Source: Verrucomicrobiota bacterium (GTDB lineage Bacteria > Verrucomicrobiota > Verrucomicrobiia > Opitutales > Opitutaceae). From it: 58,561 nt of DNA. Position 1 is the first letter of the stretch, and each line of letters starts with the position of its first letter. The position numbers and the translations under genes were made by a program. Positions 7,913-16,592 of this stretch are shown here, in pieces. The DNA is taken from assembly GCA_023426435.1 (NCBI GenBank), contig JAFAAS010000040.1, forward strand, positions 1 to 58,561, given 5' to 3'. The notes beneath the pieces are model-generated. The model worked only from the letters and a program-made list of their open reading frames with translations. It was not told the origin of the DNA and ran no database searches.

Positions 7913-10183
7913 TTAGAAGGAGTATTCGATGCGGAGGCGGGCGTTGATTTCGTCGCCGGGGATGACGACCCAGCGGTTGATGCTGGCGGCGAGGTAGTCC
8001 TCGTTGAGGGCGTTGTCGATGTTGAGTTGCGCTTTCCAGTTTTCGTTGAAGCGGTAGGCGGCGTTGAGGTTCACGAGCGTGCGCGACGGGAGATAAAAGC
8101 TCGGTTGCACGGGGATGATGTTGTCGGCGGTGCTGGCGGCGGTGACACCGCTGGCGGCGTCGCCGGGGCGATCGCCGAGGTAGGTGATGCCGAGGCCGAG
8201 CGTGAGGCCGGTGAGCGAGGAATCGCGGGCGAATTGGTAGTTGAGGAGAAGGGCGCCGGATTTTTCGCCGGTGCCGCGGAACGGGACGCCGTTGGGGTCG
8301 CGATTGGTGAACGTGGTGACGTTGCCGATGAGCGAGAATTCGTCGGTGATGCGGGCGCGGAATTCGAATTCGTAGCCTTTGGCGATGCGGTCGGAGACGA
8401 GCGGAGGGAGCGGCGGATTGGGAGGATTCGGGACGTAGTTGCCGGGATTCGGGACGGAGTAGTTGTTTTGAATGATGTCGAAGTAGGCGCCGGTGATGGT
8501 GAGGCGGTCGCCGAAGAGTTGGAGGCGGGCGCCGAATTCGTCCTGCTGGCCGTTTTGGAGCGGGGCGGCGTTGTTGCGGCCGATGTTGTAGGCGGAGTTG
8601 GGCGTGGAGTTCTCGGAGTAGCTGTAATACAGGGCGAGATTCGGGATGGGTTTGATGAGGACGCCGTAGGATTTGAGCTCGGTGTTGATGTTGGCGCGGT
8701 ATTTCTGGATGGGATTCGGGATGAGGTCGTCGGTGGCCTGGTCGTAGTTGTTATACGAATACCCGGCGTTGAGGATGAGCCGGTCCTGGAGGAGCGAGAG
8801 GGTTTCGCTGAGGTAGAATTGGAGCGCGTAGTTGTTGGTGTCCTGGCGGGTGGAGAGGGCGCCGATCGTGTGGGTGTCGGCGGACGGGGCGTCGTAGTTG
8901 ATGTCGGGTTTGGTGGAGCGGAAGCTCTTGAACGTCTGGCGCGTCATGTCGAAGGCGCCGCCGACGACGGTGGTGGACGTGAGAAGGTCGTTGTCGAAGA
9001 TGAAGCTGTAGTCGTTTTGGGCGTTGAAGAGGGAGTAGTGGTTGAGGTCCTCGGAGCCGTTGCGAATGAACGTGCGAGGCTGGGTAGGTGCGGCGGACGG
9101 GGTGAAATCGGGCGCGGGTCCGTAGATCGTGCCGGGCGTGAAGAGGCCGGTGCGCGGATCGACGCCGCCGCCGCTGATGCCGGTGGTGGCGAGATTTTGG
9201 AGGAAAGAGATGTCGAAATCGGTGTAGCGGACGGCGAGGCGCATCGAGATGGCGTCGGTGATCGGAAGCGTGAGGAGGGCGCGGAGCTCGGGGCGTTCTT
9301 CGTTGCGGTAATCGGCGCCGGCGGTGTTGAGATCGCGGGCGACGCCGGCGAGCAGGCGGGTGCCGGTGGCGGAACCGGACGACGGATCGATGGGGATGCC
9401 GAAATAGTTTTGGACGCGGGAGTCGGTGTAGGCGGCTTGGAGGACGAGTTCGGCGCCGGCCTGCGTGCGGAAGGAAATCATCGGCATGATGACGAAGGTT
9501 TCGCGCGGATCGCCGGCGTAGCCCTCGGTGTCTTGGAACGCGCCGACGACGCGGAAGGCGACGCGGTTGTCGGCGGTGAGCGTGCGATTGACGTCGAACT
9601 CGAGACGTTGGGCGTTGAAGAGGCCGATGGTGGCGGCGATGGAGCCGAAGTTCTCGTAGCGCGGTTTGCGGGTGACGGCGTTGATGGTGCCGCCCGGGAC
9701 GCCGGCGGGGGCGAGGACGGCGTTGGGGCCTTTGACGACCTCGATGCGTTCGATGAAGACAGGGTCGAGGTTGACCTGGGCGGGAGCGGAGAAGTTGTCG
9801 ATGCGTTGGCCGTCGGATTGGAAGCCGCGGATGGTGGTGCGATCGAGACCGTTGGGGATGGTGGATTCGGTGACGCCGGAAATGTATTGGAGGGCGTCGA
9901 GAAGGCGCGTGGCGCCGACATCGTCGACCAGTTCGCGCGTGACGACGGAGACGCTTTGCGGGGCGTCGAAGAGATTTACGCGGACGCGACCGCCGGAGGT
10001 GGTTTGGGTGGGTTGGTAGCGGCCGGTTTGGGTGTCGGTGATGACGAACGGAGAAAGGACGACGACCTCGTCGGTGGTTTGGGTGTCGGCGGCGGAGGTG
10101 GCTTGCGCGAACGAGAGGACGGGAAATGTGAAGGCGGAGGCGAGAAGTGCAGAAAGGAAACGGCGCGAAGGTAGGGTGTGCAT
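7913..10183 (-). CDS. TonB-dependent outer-membrane receptor (siderophore type)
   Basis: A 756-aa protein with a signal peptide (RRFLSALLASAFTFPVLSFAQA), an N-terminal plug domain (about 40-190; DAPQSVSVVTRELVDDVGATR, RGFQSDGQRIDNF and VEVVKGPNAVL-type motif RIEVVKGPNAVLAPAG) and a long beta-barrel ending in the aromatic residue of LRIEYSF, the usual outer-membrane assembly signal. The plug pattern is closest to FhuA/FpvA-like ferric siderophore receptors and to the many Opitutaceae TonB receptors; the ligand cannot be read. The VVVLSPFVI stretch after the signal is a TonB-box-like region. The ATG at 10183 is chosen because it starts at the signal peptide. Divergent from the propeller gene at 10431 with a 247-bp spacer. 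Confidence 0.9.
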   Translation of the reverse strand: MHTLPSRRFLSALLASAFTFPVLSFAQATSAADTQTTDEVVVLSPFVITDTQTGRYQPTQTTSGGRVRVNLFDAPQSVSVVTRELVDDVGATRLLDALQYISGVTESTIPNGLDRTTIRGFQSDGQRIDNFSAPAQVNLDPVFIERIEVVKGPNAVLAPAGVPGGTINAVTRKPRYENFGSIAATIGLFNAQRLEFDVNRTLTADNRVAFRVVGAFQDTEGYAGDPRETFVIMPMISFRTQAGAELVLQAAYTDSRVQNYFGIPIDPSSGSATGTRLLAGVARDLNTAGADYRNEERPELRALLTLPITDAISMRLAVRYTDFDISFLQNLATTGISGGGVDPRTGLFTPGTIYGPAPDFTPSAAPTQPRTFIRNGSEDLNHYSLFNAQNDYSFIFDNDLLTSTTVVGGAFDMTRQTFKSFRSTKPDINYDAPSADTHTIGALSTRQDTNNYALQFYLSETLSLLQDRLILNAGYSYNNYDQATDDLIPNPIQKYRANINTELKSYGVLIKPIPNLALYYSYSENSTPNSAYNIGRNNAAPLQNGQQDEFGARLQLFGDRLTITGAYFDIIQNNYSVPNPGNYVPNPPNPPLPPLVSDRIAKGYEFEFRARITDEFSLIGNVTTFTNRDPNGVPFRGTGEKSGALLLNYQFARDSSLTGLTLGLGITYLGDRPGDAASGVTAASTADNIIPVQPSFYLPSRTLVNLNAAYRFNENWKAQLNIDNALNEDYLAASINRWVVIPGDEINARLRIEYSF

Positions 10184-10430
10184 GCTGAGGGTAGGTTTAC
10201 GGTGAGCCGTTGCTGGCGGGCGGCGTGGGGTGTTGTCGCGCAGGATGTCGGATGCGTCTGCGGCAGGTTGTGCGAAGGAGGCACAAAGCGGGATGGGCCT
10301 CATGCGCGAATCGGGATTATTGCGGTTGCGCGGGTGTGGGGCTGTTATGACGGGGTGCAGAGAGCGGCGGTGAAACTTGGACTCGCCGTCACCTTTTGAG
10401 GTGCGAAACGTCGAGCAGCCCACCCCACTC

Positions 10431-11987
10431 ATGAAAATCCCCGCTGGCCTCGGTGTGTTTGCGTCGATCGTAACGATGAGCCTGATGGCTCCTGCCTTAT
10501 TCGCTGCGAGTGGAGGGCCGGTGGGGCAGTTTTCCGATCACGGCGATGTCGGCGCGCCGGCGATCGCGGGAACGACGAGCTATGACGAGTTGCGGCAGGA
10601 GTATCGGATGACGGCGGGTGGAATCAACATGTGGGGCACGTCAGACCAGTTTCAGTTCGCGTGGAACAAGATGAAGGGGGACTTCATTCTTTTCGCGCGG
10701 GTGGAGTTTCTCGGGCAAGGCGTGGATCTGCACCGCAAGGCCGGCTGGATCGTGCGGCAGACGCTCGAGGCGGATTCGCCGTATGCGGATGCATGCGTGC
10801 ACGGGGATGGACTGACCTCGTTGCAGTTTCGCCGGACGAAAGGCGCGGAGACGGAGCAGGCGGTGGTGCCGTTGACGGGAGGCGACGTGATCAAGTTCGA
10901 GCGGCGCGGGAAGCAGTTTATTTTTTCGTCGGCACGTTATGGCGAGACGTTCACGAGCACGACGCTGGAGGAGTTGGATCTCGGGGACGAAGTGTTCGTG
11001 GGGTTGTTTCTCTGCTCGCACAATCCCGAGGTGAAAGAGGAAGTGGTGTTCAAGGAAGTGCGGATCGTGCGTCCGCCGAAGGAAGGGTATGTGCCGTATC
11101 GGGATTACATTGGGGCGCACCTGGAGATCTTGAATGTGCACACGGGAAAACGTGACGTGGTTTATAGTTCGCCGGAGCAGTTCGAGGCGCCGAACTGGCT
11201 GCCGGACTACAAGACGCTTTTGATCAACGTGAGTGGTCCGGGGCCGAACAAAGGGCACTTGAAGACCTTCGATTTGGTGACGAAGCAGATTGGAAATTTC
11301 GATACGGGTTTCGCGACGCGGAATAACAACGATCACGTGCTGACCTTCGACGGGAAGCAGCTTGGCATCAGCCATCACAGTGTGGACGACAATGGGCGGT
11401 CGGTGATTTATAAATTGCCGGCGACGGGTGGGACGCCGGTGCGCGTGACGCCGAAGGCGCCGTCGTATTTTCACGGCTGGTCGCCGGACGCGAAGTGGAT
11501 GGTTTACACGGGTGGGCGGAAGCACACGCCGGATGCGACTTCGGATAAATACGACATCTACAAGATCTCGGCGGACGGCGGGGAAGAGATTCGGTTGACG
11601 GATGCGGCGGGGTTGAGCGACGGGCCGGAGTTCACGCCGGACGGGAAGTATATCTATTTCAACTCGACGCGTTCGGGATTGATGCAGCTCTGGCGGATGA
11701 AGCCGGATGGGTCGGAGCAGGAGCAGGTGACGAATGACGAGTTCAACAACTGGTTCCCGCACATCTCGCCGGACGGAAAGTGGATCGTATTCATTTCTTA
11801 CGGACAGGACATCAAGCCGGAGGAGCATCCGTATTATAAGCACGTTTACCTGCGGATGATGCCGGCGAGCGGCGGGCAGCCGCGGGTGATCGCGTATTTG
11901 TTTGGCGGGCAGGGAACGATCAATGTGCCCTCGTGGTCGCCGGACAGCACGAGGGTTGCATTCGTCAGCAACACGCGAATGGATTGA
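10431..11987 (+). CDS. Exported TolB-like beta-propeller (PD40) protein
   Basis: A 518-aa protein with a signal peptide (LGVFASIVTMSLMAPALFAASG), an N-terminal beta-sandwich-like domain (about 30-220, FILFARVEFLGQG to VFKEVRIV, resembling concanavalin-like domains) and a C-terminal propeller (about 240-510) with PD40 repeats such as PEFTPDGKYIYFNSTRSG, PHISPDGKWIVFISYGQD and PSWSPDSTRVAFVSNT. Such proteins are often labelled TolB or biopolymer transporter TolR in automatic annotation, but no Tol-Pal genes are near. It leads a unit with a Gfo/Idh/MocA enzyme and a DUF6807 protein, suggesting carbohydrate handling in the periplasm. The ATG at 10431 starts the signal peptide. Confidence 0.82.
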   Translation: MKIPAGLGVFASIVTMSLMAPALFAASGGPVGQFSDHGDVGAPAIAGTTSYDELRQEYRMTAGGINMWGTSDQFQFAWNKMKGDFILFARVEFLGQGVDLHRKAGWIVRQTLEADSPYADACVHGDGLTSLQFRRTKGAETEQAVVPLTGGDVIKFERRGKQFIFSSARYGETFTSTTLEELDLGDEVFVGLFLCSHNPEVKEEVVFKEVRIVRPPKEGYVPYRDYIGAHLEILNVHTGKRDVVYSSPEQFEAPNWLPDYKTLLINVSGPGPNKGHLKTFDLVTKQIGNFDTGFATRNNNDHVLTFDGKQLGISHHSVDDNGRSVIYKLPATGGTPVRVTPKAPSYFHGWSPDAKWMVYTGGRKHTPDATSDKYDIYKISADGGEEIRLTDAAGLSDGPEFTPDGKYIYFNSTRSGLMQLWRMKPDGSEQEQVTNDEFNNWFPHISPDGKWIVFISYGQDIKPEEHPYYKHVYLRMMPASGGQPRVIAYLFGGQGTINVPSWSPDSTRVAFVSNTRMD

Positions 11988-12049
11988 CCGAAGGCAGGCC
12001 GATTTGTGTTGGCACCCGGAATGGTCGTATTCGCTCGCAACGATTTCTC

Positions 12050-13459
12050 ATGAAAAAAACTCACCGCAACCCCACTGGTTCTCTCAACCGTCGTGACTTC
12101 GTGAAAACGCTCGGCTTCGCGGCGGCGGCCGTGTCGTTTCCGACGATCATTCCGTCGCGCGTGCTGGGAGCGAACTCGCCGAGCAATCGCTTTCGCATTG
12201 GTCAGATCGGTTGCGGGCGGATTGCGCGCGGGCATGACATGCCGGGCGTGTTTCGGTCGGGCATGGCGGACATCGTGGCGTTGTGCGACGTGGATTTGCG
12301 GCGCGTGGCGGAAGGGAAGGACCTGGCGGAGAAGTTTTATCGGGACGCGTCGGCGGTGCCGCCGCCGATGTCGACGCACCTCGATTATCGGGAGATCCTG
12401 GCGCGCGACGACATCGATGGGGTGGTGCTGAGTTTGCCGGATCATCAGCACGCGGAGATCGCGCTGGCGGCGATTCGCGCGGGGAAGGATGTGTATCTCC
12501 AAAAGCCGTTCACGATGACGCACGAGGAGAGCGTGATCTTGCGCGATGCGGTCGTGAAGAGCGGTCGGATCTTGCAGGTTGGCAGCCAGCAGCGCTCGTG
12601 GAATCAGTCGCAGCAGTTTCGGAAAGGCTGCGAATTCGTGCGCAGCGGGCGGGTGGGGCGGTTGAAGGCGGTGGAGATCGGACTGCCGATCGATCCGACG
12701 AAGCCGGACGATCCGGAGCAGCCGATCCCGGCGAATTTGAATTACGACGCCTGGCTCGGGCCGACGCCGAAGGTGTATTACACGGAGCAACGCGTGCATC
12801 CGCAATCCGGATACAGCCGGCCGGGCTGGTTGCGCAACGAGTCCTTCTGTCTGGGGATGATCACGGGCTGGGGGGCGCATCATTTCGACACGGCGCATTG
12901 GGGCATGGACATGGAATCGAGCGGGCCGTTGAAGATCGAAGGACGCGCGACGTTTCCGACCAACTCGATCTGGAACGTGCATGGCGAGTATCACGTCGAG
13001 CTGATGTATCCGGGCGACGTGAAGATGACCGTATCGGACAAGCTGCCGAACGGCGTGCGGTTCATTGGCGACGAAGGATGGATCTTTGTCGGCCGGGAGC
13101 GCGAAGGAGCGCAGACCTCGAGCGATCCGGCGATGCGGGCGACGGAGCTGCAGCCGTTGGATGCGAGCGATCCGAAGCTGCTCGATCCGAATGGCGTGAA
13201 GGTGAAGTTCCTCGAGAGCAGCAGTCATCACAAGAACTGGCTGGATTGCATGAAATCACGGGAGCAGCCGCTCGCGCCCGCGACGGTGGCGCACAGTGCG
13301 AACACCGCGTGCATCGTGAGCTGGATCGCGATGAAGACGGGTCGGCCGCTGCGTTGGGATCCGAAGGCGGAAAAATTCGAGAATGACGCGGAAGCGACGG
13401 CGTTGCTGTCGCGGCCGGAACGCGCGCCGTATGGAATGCAGCGCGTGAAGAAGGCGTGA
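12050..13459 (+). CDS. Tat-exported Gfo/Idh/MocA family oxidoreductase
   Basis: A 469-aa protein beginning with a twin-arginine signal (SLNRRDFVKTLGFAAAAVSF) and then a Rossmann fold (RIGQIGCGRIARGHDMPG, about 48-65) and the family motif for the catalytic lysine VYLQKPFTMTHEES (EKP-like, here QKPF). The family oxidises or reduces sugars and inositols with tightly bound NAD(P). The export signal fits enzymes that carry cofactor through Tat after folding. Start ATG at 12050 gives 13 residues before the twin arginine. Its stop overlaps the GTG of the next gene (GTGA, 13456-13459), so the two are coupled. Confidence 0.9.
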   Translation: MKKTHRNPTGSLNRRDFVKTLGFAAAAVSFPTIIPSRVLGANSPSNRFRIGQIGCGRIARGHDMPGVFRSGMADIVALCDVDLRRVAEGKDLAEKFYRDASAVPPPMSTHLDYREILARDDIDGVVLSLPDHQHAEIALAAIRAGKDVYLQKPFTMTHEESVILRDAVVKSGRILQVGSQQRSWNQSQQFRKGCEFVRSGRVGRLKAVEIGLPIDPTKPDDPEQPIPANLNYDAWLGPTPKVYYTEQRVHPQSGYSRPGWLRNESFCLGMITGWGAHHFDTAHWGMDMESSGPLKIEGRATFPTNSIWNVHGEYHVELMYPGDVKMTVSDKLPNGVRFIGDEGWIFVGREREGAQTSSDPAMRATELQPLDASDPKLLDPNGVKVKFLESSSHHKNWLDCMKSREQPLAPATVAHSANTACIVSWIAMKTGRPLRWDPKAEKFENDAEATALLSRPERAPYGMQRVKKA

Positions 13460-14409
13460 GCGCGATCAGGCTCGTTTGGTGTTTGGGTTTGGTTGCGCTG
13501 TCAGGGTCGGCGGTCCGAGCCGAATGGCAGCGCAACGACACGACGCTCGCGTGGGCGGAGAAGGGGAAGGTCGTGTGGCAGTTCTCCTTCGATCCCGCGA
13601 AAGGGAAGCCCTTCTTTCATCCGCTTTCGGTGAACGGCGGGGCGAGTTTGACGAACTTCAAGCCGGAGGACCATCCGTGGCATTACGGGCTGTGGTTTTC
13701 GTGGAAATACATCAACGGCGCGAATTATTGGGAGGAGAACCGGCAGACCGGGCGGGCGCAGGGTGCGACGCGTTGGAGCGCGCCGGCGATCGAGACGCGT
13801 GCGGATGGCAGCGCGCTCGTGCGAATGGAAGTGACTTACACGCATCCGAGCGGACGCGTGGATTTGACGGAGCGGCGTGAGTTGGCGATTTCGGCGCCGG
13901 CGTCGGATGGAAGTTACACGATCGACTGGCGATCGGATTTCCTGGCGGGAGTGGAAGGCGCGGAGCTGGCGCGCACGCCGATGCCGGGCGAGCCGGATGG
14001 ACGGTTCAATGGCGGGTATGCGGGGTTGAGCGTGCGGCTGGCGTCGGCGCCGGCGGAAGTGGCGTTCGTGACGATGGAGGGACCGGTGGACGAGTTTAAG
14101 CAGAATCGTGCGCGGCCGTTGGTGCCGGCGGTGGCGGCGAATGTGACGGAAGGCGGAGCGGAGGTGGGGGCGATCGCGATTTTGAGTGCGCGCGAGAATA
14201 CTGAAGGTGAAGCGCCGTGGTATTTGGTGCAGTCGGAGATGCGCTTTGCGTGCGCGGCGATTTTGGCGCCGAAGGTGGTGAAGCTGCCGGCGGGCGGGGA
14301 GTGGCAGCTGAAATATCGCGTGGTGGTTCGCGCGAAGGCTTGGACGCCGGGAGAATTGAAAGCGGCGCTCGAAGAGTGGGCGCGGAGGCAGGACGGGAAT
14401 GCGCGGTGA
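13456..14409 (+). CDS. DUF6807 / PmoA-like exported protein
   Basis: A 317-aa protein with a signal peptide (RLVWCLGLVALSGSAVRA) and the DUF6807/PmoA-like pattern HPLSVNGGASLTNFKPEDHP and WHYGLWFSWKYINGANYWEE in the first 100 residues. The fold is expected to be beta-rich; function unknown, but it is regularly linked to Gfo/Idh/MocA enzymes, as here. GTG start at 13456 overlaps the upstream stop by four bases. The final codons GCG CGG TGA, including the stop, are contributed by a REP hairpin (14401-14426), so the C-terminus was altered or truncated by the repeat. Confidence 0.82.
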   Translation: MSAIRLVWCLGLVALSGSAVRAEWQRNDTTLAWAEKGKVVWQFSFDPAKGKPFFHPLSVNGGASLTNFKPEDHPWHYGLWFSWKYINGANYWEENRQTGRAQGATRWSAPAIETRADGSALVRMEVTYTHPSGRVDLTERRELAISAPASDGSYTIDWRSDFLAGVEGAELARTPMPGEPDGRFNGGYAGLSVRLASAPAEVAFVTMEGPVDEFKQNRARPLVPAVAANVTEGGAEVGAIAILSARENTEGEAPWYLVQSEMRFACAAILAPKVVKLPAGGEWQLKYRVVVRAKAWTPGELKAALEEWARRQDGNAR

Positions 14410-14426
14410 GGGCACCGCGCCTCCAT
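14401..14426 (-). repeat. REP (GGAG foot) at the end of the DUF6807 gene
   Basis: GCGCGGTG-AGGG-CACCGCGC-CTCCAT, identical in core to 4356, 38389 and 38939. It supplies the TGA stop of the plus-strand gene and lies 11 bases before the stop of the convergent esterase. Confidence 0.9.
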
Positions 14427-14437
14427 GAGGCGCGACT

Positions 14438-15508
14438 TCAGTGGCGTGAGGTGAAGGGTTGTGCGCGGAGCCAGGCGATGAGCTCGTCGGCCATGGCGCG
14501 GGCGTCGGCGACGCGGGGGTGGTTGCGCGAGAAGTGTTGGAAGACGAAATGAGTGAGGCGGGGATCTTCGGATTCGAGTTGGGCGACGGCGGCTTCCCAT
14601 GGTTGGCGTAAGCGTTCGCTGCGGGCGCCGCCGGTCATGCCGCCGCGGAGGATGACGATTTGAGCGGCCGGATACGTGCGACGAATATCGCGCACGAGTT
14701 GGATGTAGCGGTCGGTGAAATCGGCGGGGAAAGGGAGATTTTTGGCGGTGGTGAAGGAATCGTCGTTTTCGCCGTAGTTGAGGAAAACGACGTCAGGCGT
14801 CCAGTTGGCGAGATCGGCGTGTGGGGATTCGATTTTTGGATACACGCGGTCCCAGATTTCGCCGGCGCGCTTCGGGACCCAGCCGGAAGATATGCCCATG
14901 CCGCTGACGGAGATGTTGCGGTGGTCGGCGTTGGAGGCGGCGGCGGTGAAAGCGGCGTAGCTTTTGGCGGCGTTGTGGGTGCGGCGGTCTTCCCACTGGT
15001 CGGTGTCGCCGTCCTCGTTGCAGGCGCCGGCGGTGATGGAGTCGCCGAGGAAAAGGAATTTGTGCGCGTAGGTGGGAGGTTCGACGCGGAGGAGTTTGCC
15101 GTTGGGCGCGAGGCGGATGCCGTCGAAATGGACGTGACCGGCGTCGGCTTCGCTGCGTTTGAAGAGGGTGAGCCGGTGAGGGCCGGGGCCGAGGTTTTCG
15201 AAGCGGGTGTTTTGGGGCGGGTGGTTTGCGCGGATTTCGACGAGGTGAGTGGTGTCGTTGAGGTGAGCGTCGAAGAAGTTCTGGCCCTTGGGGGCGGAGA
15301 AAAGGAGTTCGATGGAGTCGCCTTCGAAGGCGAGGGTGATGCGGCTGGCCTGCCAGATGACGCCGATGGAACCGGGGGCGGAGGCGCTGGAGTCGAAGCG
15401 GCCCTCGTAGTGGATGTTTGGATGCGAAGCGGGGGCGGTGTGGGCGGGGGCCGAAAAGGTGGTGAGCGCGAATGCGGCGGCGAGAAAGGCGAGGCGGATG
15501 GGCTTCAT
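14438..15508 (-). CDS. Exported SGNH/GDSL esterase, CE2-like two-domain form
   Basis: A 356-aa protein with signal peptide (IRLAFLAAAFALTTFSAPAHT), an N-terminal jelly-roll domain (about 30-140, IGVIWQASRITLAFEGDSIELLF) and an SGNH hydrolase domain (about 150-350) with block I FLGDSITAG (nucleophile Ser), block III NYGENDDSF and a C-terminal D-x-x-H-like region around HPRVADARAMADEL. This two-domain layout is that of carbohydrate esterase family 2 acetyl-xylan esterases, which fits the xylan genes a few kilobases away; the assignment to CE2 is inference. The ATG at 15508 starts the signal peptide. Confidence 0.85.
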   Translation of the reverse strand: MKPIRLAFLAAAFALTTFSAPAHTAPASHPNIHYEGRFDSSASAPGSIGVIWQASRITLAFEGDSIELLFSAPKGQNFFDAHLNDTTHLVEIRANHPPQNTRFENLGPGPHRLTLFKRSEADAGHVHFDGIRLAPNGKLLRVEPPTYAHKFLFLGDSITAGACNEDGDTDQWEDRRTHNAAKSYAAFTAAASNADHRNISVSGMGISSGWVPKRAGEIWDRVYPKIESPHADLANWTPDVVFLNYGENDDSFTTAKNLPFPADFTDRYIQLVRDIRRTYPAAQIVILRGGMTGGARSERLRQPWEAAVAQLESEDPRLTHFVFQHFSRNHPRVADARAMADELIAWLRAQPFTSRH

Positions 15509-15617
15509 CGAGGACCGACAGCGCAGCTGCGGTTTTCGAGGGAGGCAAGAGTGGTGAAGCGGGATGTGGCTCGCTGCCTGGTTTGTGCGTGGTTCGTTGC
15601 GCAGCCGGTGGCGGGCC

Positions 15618-15641
15618 TTGGCGCGGCAAGCGCGCCACCTA
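15618..15641 (-). repeat. REP-like hairpin, GTAG foot
   Basis: TGGCGCG-GCAAG-CGCGCCA followed by CCTAC. Lies in the 161-bp spacer between the esterase start and the end of the LigD polymerase gene. Confidence 0.6.
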
Positions 15642-15669
15642 CATGGGGAGGTGCGTTCGCGGCTCGAGG

Positions 15670-16587
15670 TTACTGGAGGGCGCGGATGGGCGGGAGTTTT
15701 TGTTTGAGCTGGAGGACGGGGGCGAAGAGGTCGCCGTGTTTTTCGATGCGCTTCAGGACGTCTTCGGTTTCGAAGGTGAGCAGTTCCTTCTTTTTCTTTT
15801 TCCAGCACGTTTCGACTTCGTCCCAGGTCACGGGCGTCGAGACGGTGGGGCGCTGTTTGGCGCGGAGGGAGTAGACGTTGATGGTGGTCTTGTGGTCGTC
15901 GTTCTGGCTCCAGTCGACGAGCACTTTTCCGACGCGGAGGGATTTCAGCATCTTCTCGACGACGACGTCGGGGAATTGGTTTTCGAGCACGCGCGCGACG
16001 GTGTGGGCGAACTCTTTCGTGCGGTCGTAGGTGACGGGGGTGTTGAGAGGGACGTAAACCTGGAGGCCTTTGGAGCCGGAGGTTTTGGCGAAACTTTTGA
16101 GGCCGAGGCCGTCGAAGAGTGCTTTCACCCAGAGGCCGACCTGGCAGCAGAGAACGATGTCGGCGGGCGGGCCGGGATCGAGGTCGAAGGCGAGCGTGGT
16201 CGGGCGCGAGATGGCGGGAGCTTTGTGGAGGAAAGTGTGCAGTTCGAGGTCGGCGAGATTGGCGGCCCAGACGAGGGCGGGGAGGTCGTTCATCACGCAG
16301 TAGTGGATCTCGCCGCCGCGGTCGCGGGGAACGGTGGTCGTCTTCACCCATTTCGGGCGGTGCGACGGGCATTGTTTCTCGTAGAAGAAGAAGCCGTCGA
16401 CGCCGTCCGGGTAGCGTTTGAGCGTGATGGGGCGGTTTTTGAGATGCGGGAGAAGGACGTCGGAAACGCGGATGTAGTAATCGATGACGTTGCCCTTGGT
16501 GAATCCGACTTCCGGATACAGGACTTTGTCGAGATTGCTCACGGTGAGCTTCATCCGGCCGACGGTCATTTCGGTTTTGGTGGCCAT
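15670..16587 (-). CDS. LigD-type polymerase/primase domain protein
   Basis: A 305-aa stand-alone polymerase domain of LigD (archaeo-eukaryotic primase fold). Seen: KVLYPEVGFTKGNVIDYYIRV at the N-terminus, LAFDLDPG with the catalytic DxD-type acidic pair, and KTSGSKGLQVYVPL and LVDWSQNDDHKTT further on. In non-homologous end joining this domain adds ribo- or deoxynucleotides and fills gaps before ligation. It follows the PE-ligase gene by five bases, so the two act as a split LigD. The ATG at 16587 is chosen because it gives the family-typical length. Confidence 0.9.
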   Translation of the reverse strand: MATKTEMTVGRMKLTVSNLDKVLYPEVGFTKGNVIDYYIRVSDVLLPHLKNRPITLKRYPDGVDGFFFYEKQCPSHRPKWVKTTTVPRDRGGEIHYCVMNDLPALVWAANLADLELHTFLHKAPAISRPTTLAFDLDPGPPADIVLCCQVGLWVKALFDGLGLKSFAKTSGSKGLQVYVPLNTPVTYDRTKEFAHTVARVLENQFPDVVVEKMLKSLRVGKVLVDWSQNDDHKTTINVYSLRAKQRPTVSTPVTWDEVETCWKKKKKELLTFETEDVLKRIEKHGDLFAPVLQLKQKLPPIRALQ

Positions 16588-16592
16588 GGCGG

